Assembly (NCBI GenBank): GCA_030828305.1 | Contig: JAURCU010000009.1 | Span: forward strand, 1 to 42,396 | Length of the DNA: 42,396 nucleotides | Direction of reading: 5' to 3' | Source of the DNA: Luteolibacter sp. | GTDB lineage: Bacteria; Verrucomicrobiota; Verrucomicrobiia; Verrucomicrobiales; Akkermansiaceae | Made by a program: the position numbers and the translations under genes | Part shown: in pieces, positions 16,469 to 24,286 of the stretch | How the letters are laid out: every line of letters begins with the position of its first letter | Position numbering within the stretch: the first letter of the stretch is position 1 | Notes under the pieces: generated by a model | Told to the model about the DNA's origin: nothing | What the model saw: the letters and a program-made list of their open reading frames with translations, nothing else | Databases searched by the model: none

Positions 16469-17611
16469 ATGAAGAAAATCGGCATCATTCTCAACGGCGT
16501 CACAGGGCGCATGGGTACCAATCAGCATCTCGAGCGCTCCATTCACGCCATCATCCAGCAGGGTGGCGTGACCCTTGCCGATGGTTCGCGTGTCATGCCC
16601 GACCCGATTCTCACCGGCCGCAATCAGGACAAGCTGGCGCGCCTCGCCGCGAAATACGGCATCGAGCGCTTCACCACCGATCTTGATGCCGCGCTTGCCG
16701 ATGCGCGCAACGAGATCTTTTTCGATGCTTCCGGCACCCCCCACCGCATTGGCTTTCTCGAGCGGGGCATTGCGGCGGGCAAGCACATCTACTGCGAGAA
16801 GCCCACGGCCACGGTCTACAAGGATGCGCTCTCCATTGCTGAAGTTGCCGAGAAAGCAGGTGTCAAGAATGGCACAGTACAGGACAAGCTGTGGCTGCCC
16901 GGCATCCGCAAATTTCAACTGCTCAAGGAGCAAGGCTTCTTCGGTGAGATTCTCTCGGTGCGCGGTGAGTTCGGTTACTGGGTGTTCACCGGTCTCCATG
17001 AGGGCCAGCCTATCCAGCGCCCCTCCTGGAACTACCGTACCGAGGACGGTGGCGGCATGATTGTCGACATGCACTGCCATTGGCGCTATCTGATCGACAA
17101 TCTCTTTGGCAAGGTTACGCGGGTTTTCTGCAAGGCCGCGACCCACATTGCGCAACGTGTGGACGAAGCGGGCAAGCGTTACAAGTGCACGGCCGATGAC
17201 TCTGCCTATGCGATCTTTGAAACAGACACCAATGTCATCTGCCAGTTCAACTCCTCATGGAATGTGCGGGTGCGCCGCGACGACCTGCTTACCATGCAGG
17301 TGGACGGCACCGAGGGTTCGGCCATCGTCGGCCTGCGCAAATGCTGGGCCCAGCACCAGTCGGTGACTCCGCGCCCGGTATGGAATCCCGATATCGATTC
17401 TCCCATCGACTATTACGACAACTGGACGGAAGTTCCTGACCAAGTCGACTTCGATAATGCATTCAAGACCCAGTGGGAGATTTTCATCCGCCATGTCGTG
17501 GCCGATGATCCCTTCCCCTGGACCCTGCGCGAAGGCGCAAAGGGGGTAGAGCTCGCCGAGCTCTCGCTCCGGTCAAGTGATCACGGCCGCTGGATGGATG
17601 TGCCTCAGTGA
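16469..17611 (+). CDS. Gfo/Idh/MocA family oxidoreductase (GVTGRMG type)
   Basis: In this 380-aa protein the Rossmann loop is GVTGRMGTNQH instead of GxGxxG, a DapB-like variant that recurs in one Gfo/Idh subgroup. The EKP motif is in HIYCEKPTATVYKDAL. The C-terminal domain holds EDGGGMIVDMHCHWRYLIDNLFG, with the catalytic-region Asp/His. It is the last gene of the four-gene sugar cluster and convergent with the next gene, 61 nt away. It likely oxidises a sugar or cyclitol hydroxyl with NAD(P). The substrate is unknown. Confidence 0.88.
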   Translation: MKKIGIILNGVTGRMGTNQHLERSIHAIIQQGGVTLADGSRVMPDPILTGRNQDKLARLAAKYGIERFTTDLDAALADARNEIFFDASGTPHRIGFLERGIAAGKHIYCEKPTATVYKDALSIAEVAEKAGVKNGTVQDKLWLPGIRKFQLLKEQGFFGEILSVRGEFGYWVFTGLHEGQPIQRPSWNYRTEDGGGMIVDMHCHWRYLIDNLFGKVTRVFCKAATHIAQRVDEAGKRYKCTADDSAYAIFETDTNVICQFNSSWNVRVRRDDLLTMQVDGTEGSAIVGLRKCWAQHQSVTPRPVWNPDIDSPIDYYDNWTEVPDQVDFDNAFKTQWEIFIRHVVADDPFPWTLREGAKGVELAELSLRSSDHGRWMDVPQ

Positions 17612-17672
17612 GCCGGACGCGCGCAACCGGTCGCGGTCATCGCAGGATACGAATGCTGCTGGTGATTGATAC

Positions 17673-18497
17673 TCACTGCTGGCGCGTCAGAGCCAGTTCC
17701 ACCAGCTTGGCGGCTTGATCTCGGATCTCGCTCATCTTTTCCGGGGTGGGCTCCTCGCCTTCATCGATGAGCATGGCGAGGCGCAGGCCGGAGAGCACTT
17801 CGCGTATGTTCCGATAGTTGGGCCGCTCTGAAATGCGCGGCTCGAGCCCGCCCACCGAATCGGTGTAGTAGTCGGCGATGTCCTCGCGCATGACCTTGCG
17901 CGCGCGCTCAGCAGAGAACTGGCGATCTACCGCAACCGTTGAAACCTGCAGGGCGCGAATCCAGCCACCGAGAGAAATCAGGTGGGCCAAGTCAGTGTCG
18001 CGCAAGGTTGCGAGTTCCTTTTCGACGTCGCGTTGCGTGGCGGTAAGTTCCTTCTTGAGTTGCTCGACCTTCTTCTCCTTGGCGCTCTCCAGGAGACTGG
18101 CGGCGTGGCGATTAACGCGGTCGCCAGCGCCCAAGGCCTTGCCATAGCGGTTGAGGTCGGCTGCAAGATCCTCGACCTTGTCGAGTTGCTCGGCTTGGAC
18201 GATAAGAAAACCCTCCGCGATCAAAAAGCCGAGTTCCATGGCGAGATCGGCCCGGTCCAGAGGCATGCGCTCCGGCAGTTTGAGTTCCGTCTCGATGATG
18301 GGAAGCGGCATCAGGAACTGCAGGGTTTCGAACAACTTTGCGATGGATGGGGCGGTGAACTCGTTGACGGCGAGTTCTTCACGGACATGTGGATCGTCGA
18401 GCAAATCAGCTGGAATCTCACGGCTTGGCGGAGCTTGCTCCTGGGCAAGTAGGGGCACCCAGAACAGGGCTCCAATGCAGAGAAATACCTTTATCAT
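17673..18497 (-). CDS. Exported protein of unknown function, helical
   Basis: The protein is 274 aa from the ATG at 18497, which gives a proper signal peptide (MIKVFLCIGALFWVPLLAQEQ); a start at 18539 would add 14 polar residues. The mature part is almost entirely helical and charged, with a coiled-coil-like stretch in the middle (ESAKEKKVEQLKKELTATQRDVEKELATLRD). No catalytic motif or cysteine cluster is seen. I do not recognise the family. It stands alone on its strand, with a 354-nt non-coding region upstream. Confidence 0.7.
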   Translation of the reverse strand: MIKVFLCIGALFWVPLLAQEQAPPSREIPADLLDDPHVREELAVNEFTAPSIAKLFETLQFLMPLPIIETELKLPERMPLDRADLAMELGFLIAEGFLIVQAEQLDKVEDLAADLNRYGKALGAGDRVNRHAASLLESAKEKKVEQLKKELTATQRDVEKELATLRDTDLAHLISLGGWIRALQVSTVAVDRQFSAERARKVMREDIADYYTDSVGGLEPRISERPNYRNIREVLSGLRLAMLIDEGEEPTPEKMSEIRDQAAKLVELALTRQQ

Positions 18498-18851
18498 ATG
18501 CTCAGAATGCCACCAGCGATGGCACTCGGCAACAGGCAAAGCGGGCGCAAAGCCCCAAATATCATACGCCTATGGCGATTTGATCCCCAAAAATTAAGTT
18601 GCCAGAGGTCACGAAAAGCGCCAATTTTCAATTGTTGGAGCGACTGAGCGGTCGCCCGGGAGAGGTTCTCCCACCCTCGCCGCTCACTTTGAAGTCTGCG
18701 CGCTGCCACTCCAGCCTGATGCTGGCGGCTCATCTTCGAAACCCTGCCCAACCCTCCATGCAAGGAGGCCCGTCCCATTCGTGGCTCGTGGAAGCTTCGT
18801 TGACTTCCTCCAAGCCTATCCACCCAATCCCCATTTCACCCATTCTGCTCC
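18498..18851. other. 354-nt intergenic region upstream of yebC
   Basis: There is no convincing gene here. Short frames on both strands (18494-18823 minus, 18599-18904 plus) look like chance: low-complexity, no start signal, and overlapping neighbours. It must hold the divergent promoters of the exported protein and of yebC-rho, and it includes the paired hairpins at 18640-18672. Confidence 0.6.
18640..18672 (+). other. Two adjacent small hairpins in the yebC leader
   Basis: GCGAC/GTCGC (18640-18655, 6-nt loop) is followed at once by GGGAG/CTCCC (18658-18672, 5-nt loop), 180 nt upstream of yebC. Both stems are perfect but only 5 bp. They may be part of a structured leader of the yebC-rho transcript or may be chance in GC-rich DNA. 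Confidence 0.25.
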
Positions 18852-19604
18852 ATGGCCGGTCACAACAAGTGGTCCAAGGTCAAACACATCAAGGCCCGCG
18901 TTGATGTCATCAAAGGCCGCGTGTTCAGCAAGTGCTCTCATGAGATTGCACTGGCTGCGCGTGCCGGTGGTGGCGATCCCGCCGCCAACCCGCGTCTGCG
19001 CAGCGCCATCGACAGCGCGAAGTCGGTTTCCATGCCCAAGGATAACATCGAGCGTGCCATCAGAAAGGGTGCTGGTGAGCTCGGGGGTGAAGCCATCCAG
19101 GAGGTAATGTACGAGGGTTACGGCCCCGCAGGTATTGCCTTCATGGTTAGCATGGCCACTGATAATCTCAATCGCTCCGCGGCCGATGTGCGCTCCATCT
19201 TCACCAAAAACAATGGTCTGGTCGCCACCCAGGGTAGTGTGGCTTTTCAGTTCGACCACAAGGGTGAGATCCGGATTCCAGCAGACGCCATTGACGCGGG
19301 CAAGCTACTGGAAGTCGCCATCGAGGTCGGTGCAGACGATGCCCACAGCGAAGAGGATCAGCATGTCCTAATCACCACCCCGGCCGCTTTGGCGGCAGCG
19401 GGTCAAAGTCTGCGTGATGCTGGCATCAGCGTGGCCTCCGAGAAGTTGGTTTACATCCCGCAGAATTCGAGCGTCGTCAATGATCCTGTCATTGCCCGCC
19501 AGGCGCTTAAGCTCCACGACCAACTCGATGATTATGCCGACACTGTAGCGGTATTCACCAACTTTGATGTCGCCGATGATATCAGCGATCAACTTTCCGA
19601 ATAA
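18852..19604 (+). CDS. yebC: YebC/PmpR family protein (translation/transcription factor)
   Basis: This 250-aa protein starts with the family hallmark MAGHNKWSKVKHIKARVD and continues with AARAGGGDPAANPRLR, PKDNIERAIRKGAGE and YEGYGPAGIA, all strongly conserved in YebC. Some members have been described as transcription regulators (PmpR); recent work on the family links it to ribosome rescue at difficult, proline-rich sequences. Here it precedes rho by 7 nt, so the two probably share a transcript. The identity is secure. Confidence 0.95.
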   Translation: MAGHNKWSKVKHIKARVDVIKGRVFSKCSHEIALAARAGGGDPAANPRLRSAIDSAKSVSMPKDNIERAIRKGAGELGGEAIQEVMYEGYGPAGIAFMVSMATDNLNRSAADVRSIFTKNNGLVATQGSVAFQFDHKGEIRIPADAIDAGKLLEVAIEVGADDAHSEEDQHVLITTPAALAAAGQSLRDAGISVASEKLVYIPQNSSVVNDPVIARQALKLHDQLDDYADTVAVFTNFDVADDISDQLSE

Positions 19605-19611
19605 TTTACCC

Positions 19612-21210
19612 ATGACCGAACCCACTGAATCGCAATCCATTCCCGAGGCAGAAGCTGCCAACGTGGAGGAAACCGAAGCCAAGCCAGCTGCCAAGAAAGC
19701 CGCTAGGAGGGCATCCGTCTCAGTCAAGACTGCGGCCGAGAGTGCCGAAGAAACTCCTGACAAGCAGGAAGCGAGGCCCGCCGCTGACCAAGCCGGGGGT
19801 TGCTCATTGTCGCAGGAGGAGCCAATAAGGTTCGGTCGCGTCCCCGGAGGTGGCCCTCTGGTTCCACGCAGTGATGGCGCTGGTCCCAGCGAAGCGGAAA
19901 TCTCCAACAAGCGCGAGCAGTCCAAGTCTGACGAGGACGAAACCAGGGCGCGAGAAGATCAGGGCGAGGAGGGTGACGATGGCAACAAGAAACGCCACCG
20001 CCGTCGCCGCCGAGGCCGCCGCGACGGTGAGGACGGTGAGGAAGACCGCCCCGCTCCCAAGCTGGACGGGCCCAAGCTGGATTGCAACGGCATGCTCGAG
20101 ATCGCGCCCAAGGGTTTTGGATTCCTGCGCGTGCAGGAGAAGGATTACGAGCAGGCCCGCGACGACGTCTTTGTGCCGCCCGAAACCATCCGCAAGATGA
20201 ATCTTCGCGTCGGCCAGTGGATCCATGGCCTATATCAGGAAGGCCCGCGAGGCCCTCAACTCGTCGAGATCAGAACCATCAACGATAAAACCCCCGAAGA
20301 GGCGATGAAGCTACCGCACTTCGAGGAACTCAAGGCCATCAACCCGAACAAACGCATCAGTTTTGAAACCGCGCCGGAACGCTACACAACGCGCGTGGTC
20401 GATATCATGGCGCCGGTCGGCAAGGGCCAGCGTGGACTCATCGTCTCGCCACCCCGTTCAGGAAAAACCACGCTCATGCTGCACATGGCAGAAGCCATAC
20501 GTGAGAAATACGAGGAGAGCATGCACCTGATGGTGGTGCTCGTTGACGAGCGCCCGGAGGAAGTCACCGAGTTCAAGCGCGCTCTCCCCGAAGCCGAGAT
20601 CTATGCCAGCTCAAATGATGAGCATGCGCGCAATCATTGCCGCCTGGCCGAACTCGCCATCGAGCGTGCCAAGCGTCTGGTCGAGGCAGGTCAGGACGTC
20701 TTCCTGCTGATGGACTCCATTACCCGTCTGGCCCGCGCCTATAACAATCTGGGCGGCGGTGGCGCTGTTGGCAAAAAAGGCAAGGGGCGCAGTCGTGGCG
20801 GCATCGGATCGGGCGGTGTTCGCATTGGCGCGCTTGAGATACCGCGCCGACTATTTGCCGCTGCTCGCAACACCCGCGGTGGTGGATCGCTCACCATTCT
20901 CGCAACGGCCCTCATTCAGACGAATTCCAAAGCCGACGAGGCCATTTTTCAGGAGTTCAAGGGAACTGGCAACATGGAGCTCGTGCTCGACCGCAAGATT
21001 GCCGAGAACTACATCTACCCAGCCGTTGATATCTTCAAGAGTGGCACGCGACGCGAGGAGTTGCTCTTGCCCGAACATATGCTGCACAAGATCTATCTGA
21101 TCCGGCGCGGACTATCGGGCCATCGGCCCGTGGAAGCCATGGAGCGACTGCTTTTCTTCCTCAAGAAGTTCCCCAACAACCCTCAAATGCTCATGGAGAT
21201 CAAGGGATAG
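19612..21210 (+). CDS. rho: Transcription termination factor Rho with extended N-terminus and enlarged Q-loop
   Basis: The protein is 532 aa from the ATG at 19612, 7 nt after yebC. Residues 1 to about 157 are low-complexity: Ala/Glu-rich, then acidic, then a KKRHRRRRRGRR patch. The RNA-binding cold-shock-like domain starts near residue 158 with NGMLEIAPKGFGFLR. The ATPase core has Walker A PPRSGKTT (280-287), VDERPEEVTE and Walker B with Asp368 in LLMDSITRLARAYN. The Q-loop region (379-406) is 28 residues against about 17 in E. coli and carries a Gly/Lys/Arg-rich insertion (GKKGKGRSRGG). The R-loop area is conserved (FQEFKGTGNMELVLDRKIAE). The usual N-terminal helical domain is not evident. 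Rho hexamers release transcripts; this one should be active but with altered RNA contacts. Confidence 0.96.
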   Translation: MTEPTESQSIPEAEAANVEETEAKPAAKKAARRASVSVKTAAESAEETPDKQEARPAADQAGGCSLSQEEPIRFGRVPGGGPLVPRSDGAGPSEAEISNKREQSKSDEDETRAREDQGEEGDDGNKKRHRRRRRGRRDGEDGEEDRPAPKLDGPKLDCNGMLEIAPKGFGFLRVQEKDYEQARDDVFVPPETIRKMNLRVGQWIHGLYQEGPRGPQLVEIRTINDKTPEEAMKLPHFEELKAINPNKRISFETAPERYTTRVVDIMAPVGKGQRGLIVSPPRSGKTTLMLHMAEAIREKYEESMHLMVVLVDERPEEVTEFKRALPEAEIYASSNDEHARNHCRLAELAIERAKRLVEAGQDVFLLMDSITRLARAYNNLGGGGAVGKKGKGRSRGGIGSGGVRIGALEIPRRLFAAARNTRGGGSLTILATALIQTNSKADEAIFQEFKGTGNMELVLDRKIAENYIYPAVDIFKSGTRREELLLPEHMLHKIYLIRRGLSGHRPVEAMERLLFFLKKFPNNPQMLMEIKG

Positions 21211-21229
21211 CTGGTCCTTGGTGGTTGCT

Positions 21230-22486
21230 TCAGAGCTCGTACTGAGGAATCTTGAGCAGCTCTCCGTCTTTCAAGGCGGACTGGTGGGCGACGATGCCCG
21301 CCACCGTCATGTTGAGGGCCTGGGCGATGTCGCACCAGGGTTTGCGGTCGCGCAGGATGGCGTCGATGAACTCATCGGTCAGACGGCCATGTGAGCCGCC
21401 GTGACCACCCGCTCCCATGCCGGGAGGCAGTTGGGGGCGCTGCACATCCACATCCACCTTCTTGGCGGTCTGGCCATAGGCGCGGCCGCGCTCGCCGCCA
21501 TGAATCGGAATGTCCCAGCTCACGGCCTGGCGTGACATGCCACCGTCGTTGGTGCGCAAGAGTGCCACTTCGGTGCCGAAGGGGTTCTGGTAGTCGTTGC
21601 CCGCGGGCGTGAGGTGCGGGACTGTGCTGGGAGTGGCCATGCAGCTGACCTCGATGAAGCTGCCGCCGGTGACGCCAATGTGGTAGGCGTTGTTGTGGGT
21701 GGGATACCATTGCGGTGGCAGACCCTTGCGCCAACCGTTCAAGTCGACCTTGCCGGTCTTCGGATTGAAGCTGCCGATGGGCTTGCCGAAGTAATGGAAG
21801 TATTCGCCTTCCGAGTAGATGATCTTGCCAAAGGCGCCGACGACATACTTCTGGCGTAGCGCATACAAGTCGGCGTGGAAGTAGGAGGTCTCAAACATCA
21901 TGTACTTGATGCCGTTCTTTTTCACTGCCTCGAACAAACGATCGGCATCTTCGAGGGAGCCGAAGACTGCGGGCACCGCAGCTGCCACATGCTTGCCGTG
22001 CTCGGCAGCCATGATGGCAAGGCGGGCGTGACTTGGGGCGTCAGTAGCGATGAACACCGCCTCGATGTCCTTGTCCCCCAGCATCTCCTCGCAGGAGGGA
22101 TAGGTCTTGGTGCAACGGCAGGCCCTCGCGAGTTGGTTGCGGTTCTCCTCGATCAGATCGGTGACAGCAACCACTTCGACATTGGGGTGATCTTGGAAAC
22201 CGAATTGTGCACCGAAGCGACAAAAGCCGTGACCGGCGATGCCCACTTTCACCTTGCGATCCGAAAAGGGTTCCCACGCGTTCTTGGACTGGCGCCCATC
22301 CTGTCCTTTTTCGAATCCGGGAACGATGTTGCCGTCCTTGTCGCGCGGGATGCCATCTTCAGCCGCGTGCGCTCCGAGTGCGCCCAAGCCCATGGCGGCG
22401 CCGAAGCCACTGATGCCGTGGAGGAAGCCTCTCCTCGAAAGTTCCGGGACAAGGTTCTGTTGTTTGGGGTATTTAGAGTGACTCAT
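21230..22486 (-). CDS. Tat-exported Gfo/Idh/MocA family oxidoreductase
   Basis: This 418-aa protein has a twin-arginine signal SRRGFLHGISGFGAAMGLGALGAHAA near residues 17-41. The Rossmann part follows with VKVGIAGHGFCRFGAQFG, VAVTDL and FIATDAPSHARLAIMAAEHGKHVAAAVPAV, where the usual EKP lysine region is replaced by AAVPA. Secreted Gfo/Idh proteins like this, folded with cofactor before Tat export, are common in verrucomicrobia and planctomycetes. The loss of EKP suggests a non-standard reaction, for example redox-neutral glycoside chemistry; this is inference. It is convergent with rho, with 19 nt between stops. Confidence 0.85.
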   Translation of the reverse strand: MSHSKYPKQQNLVPELSRRGFLHGISGFGAAMGLGALGAHAAEDGIPRDKDGNIVPGFEKGQDGRQSKNAWEPFSDRKVKVGIAGHGFCRFGAQFGFQDHPNVEVVAVTDLIEENRNQLARACRCTKTYPSCEEMLGDKDIEAVFIATDAPSHARLAIMAAEHGKHVAAAVPAVFGSLEDADRLFEAVKKNGIKYMMFETSYFHADLYALRQKYVVGAFGKIIYSEGEYFHYFGKPIGSFNPKTGKVDLNGWRKGLPPQWYPTHNNAYHIGVTGGSFIEVSCMATPSTVPHLTPAGNDYQNPFGTEVALLRTNDGGMSRQAVSWDIPIHGGERGRAYGQTAKKVDVDVQRPQLPPGMGAGGHGGSHGRLTDEFIDAILRDRKPWCDIAQALNMTVAGIVAHQSALKDGELLKIPQYEL

Positions 22487-22543
22487 GTTTTAGGATGTTC
22501 AGGGTTGATCGGTGAAGTCGAGGAGGTAGCCGTGAACCGGTCT

Positions 22544-23260
22544 TCAACGGCGGCGGTGCAGGAGCAAGCCGAGAGAGCCGAGACCGAGAAGCGCGCCAGT
22601 GGCCGGCTCGGGAACTGCAACGGCTTCAAGCTGCAGACCGGCCAAGATGGCTGCCCCACCATCGGGGCCCGAATAACTCGTCGTTAATGTGATGCTGCCG
22701 CTGCTGGCGTCGAGCCCGCTGAACAGCACGTGCGTAACCCCTTCAGTGAACGTAAGCACGCCATTGTCGTCTGGTCCCGCGTCGGTGGTGGCGGTTGCGG
22801 TCTTTGTGTCTCCACCGATTGTGAAGTCCGACGCAAAAAACCCACTTGCGTTCGCTGGCCCGGCAATCAATGCGAGGTTGTAATCCTTGGTGGTGTCGAG
22901 CCCACTGATCATGATCGAGGCTGACCCAGTGGTAAATACCCGATCGCCCTGCAGGTTGTTGGGATCGCCGGCGAGTGAGTAAGAACTCGTCCAACCATCT
23001 CCAAATGTGATGGTCACCCCAGACACCGACAGGGAATCGCCTGCATCTGGAACGCCGACTGTGTTGAAGTAGTTCCACGTATTATCCGACGCAATCGGCC
23101 CGTTCGCACTGGCTCCCGTGTAGTTTGCAACTGCAGTCGATCCGGTAGAATTGTTTCCCTGGATGTCAACATTGATCACGGCCGCTTCTGATACCGAGGT
23201 CGCCGCAAGGAAAGCCGTTGCGAGGCTCATGGTTGTTTTGCATGGGATCCGGATATTCAT
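22544..23260 (-). CDS. PEP-CTERM sorting-domain protein
   Basis: The protein is 238 aa from the ATG at 23260, chosen because it begins a signal peptide (MNIRIPCKTTMSLATAFLAATSVSEAA); an upstream Met at 23320 adds 20 residues without signal character. The body is Gly/Ser/Thr/Asp-rich and beta-strand-like. The C-terminus is a complete PEP-CTERM tripartite signal: VPEP, a short hydrophobic helix (GALLGLGSLGLLL) and HRRR. Such proteins are processed by an exosortase and usually end up on the surface or in exopolysaccharide. No exosortase is encoded in this window. The mature function is unknown. Confidence 0.85.
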   Translation of the reverse strand: MNIRIPCKTTMSLATAFLAATSVSEAAVINVDIQGNNSTGSTAVANYTGASANGPIASDNTWNYFNTVGVPDAGDSLSVSGVTITFGDGWTSSYSLAGDPNNLQGDRVFTTGSASIMISGLDTTKDYNLALIAGPANASGFFASDFTIGGDTKTATATTDAGPDDNGVLTFTEGVTHVLFSGLDASSGSITLTTSYSGPDGGAAILAGLQLEAVAVPEPATGALLGLGSLGLLLHRRR

Positions 23261-23379
23261 CGATTTGCTTCTTATTTGCTGTGGATAATGAGAGCGGCCG
23301 TGTCTGAGGCTGCATGACATGGAAATCTACAGCAGAAGCACGCCGGAGTGAATGTGCTCGAGCGATACAATTTATGTAC

Positions 23380-23399
23380 AAATCCGACTTTTCGGATTT
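23380..23399 (-). terminator. Candidate terminator hairpin after the AraC-family gene
   Basis: AAATCCGA and TCGGATTT form a perfect 8-bp stem with a 4-nt loop, 15 nt past the AraC stop on the minus strand. Read on that strand, the stem ends in TTT followed by GTACATAAATT, so the U-tract is short. It could also work bidirectionally or as an operator before the PEP-CTERM gene. Confidence 0.45.
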
Positions 23400-23413
23400 G
23401 GCGTGTGGAGGCC

Positions 23414-24286
23414 TTAGGCGGGCCCCAAGCCCTGCAACTGCTGCAGTTTTCTGTATTTCGCGGGCGGCATGCCGAAACGCTTCTTGAAGGTGCGCGAAAA
23501 GTGGAATGGGCAGTTGAAACCGCTGATTGAAGAGACTTCGGCGATGGCTTCGTCGGAATTGGCCAGCACCCTGGAGGCGCGTTGGAGGCGCGCCTCGATT
23601 AGCCAGGCCCGTGGGCTCATGCCGGTGTGGGTCTTGAAGAGGCGGCTGAAGTAATCCGTGTTGAGACCGCTGGCCCCGGCCCACTCCTGAACGGTCACTT
23701 CTTGACCAAGTCGATCGAGCACCCAGTCCTGCGCCTTGAGCACGTAGTGAACGGTTTTCGCGTTGTCGCCACCTTCCCGTTTCGGCTTCAGAAGGTCCTG
23801 CAATTCAGCCAGCCATTGGAGGAGGGCGGCTGTGACGTGCAGGTCATTCCAGTCGCCCTTGCCGCCCATGGCATCGAGTGTGTCCATGACTTGCTGGAAG
23901 CGCTCTTCGTAGGCCTTTCGGTTTTTGAGGTGATAGTGGCGCTGGTAACTGAGCTGCATGAGCTCGTTGGAGATGCCATCGCGATCCAGCGACAAACAAG
24001 CCGATAGACTCGTTTGCGGTTTCTTCGGATTCTGCCAGTAGGAGAACACATCCGCGCCGCGAAGCACGACCAACTCACCCTGCTTCATGCTTTGCTCCAC
24101 GCCGTTGATCACGGCACTGCACTCTCCGGCTTCCAGGTAGAAGAAGCAGACGAGGTCCGCACCCAGGCGCGAAGCTTCGATGGACCATTCTGGATCACCG
24201 CCCCAACGCCCGAACCACTTCACCCGCAATCCGAGCGAGGCCTCGAAGCGCGGCTTCCAGTCGTGGTGGTAGGGAAGGTCGCTCAC
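23414..24286 (-). CDS. AraC-family transcriptional regulator
   Basis: This 290-aa protein has an N-terminal cupin-like sensing part (residues about 1-110, with GADLVCFFYLEAGECSAVING and GELVVLRG). The C-terminal double helix-turn-helix of the AraC/XylS type has TVQEWAGASGLNTDYFSRLFKTHTGMSPRAWLIEARLQRA and the conserved second-HTH block ISGFNCPFHFSRTFKKRFGMPPAKYRK. The GTG start at 24286 overlaps the sulfatase stop by 4 nt (GTGA), so the regulator is co-translated with the sulfatase and probably controls it in response to a sugar ligand. Confidence 0.9.
   Translation of the reverse strand: MSDLPYHHDWKPRFEASLGLRVKWFGRWGGDPEWSIEASRLGADLVCFFYLEAGECSAVINGVEQSMKQGELVVLRGADVFSYWQNPKKPQTSLSACLSLDRDGISNELMQLSYQRHYHLKNRKAYEERFQQVMDTLDAMGGKGDWNDLHVTAALLQWLAELQDLLKPKREGGDNAKTVHYVLKAQDWVLDRLGQEVTVQEWAGASGLNTDYFSRLFKTHTGMSPRAWLIEARLQRASRVLANSDEAIAEVSSISGFNCPFHFSRTFKKRFGMPPAKYRKLQQLQGLGPA

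Noticed and set aside
18494..18904. Short frames on both strands in the yebC upstream gap
   Set aside because: They overlap each other or the neighbours, lack conserved-looking sequence and have no ribosome site.
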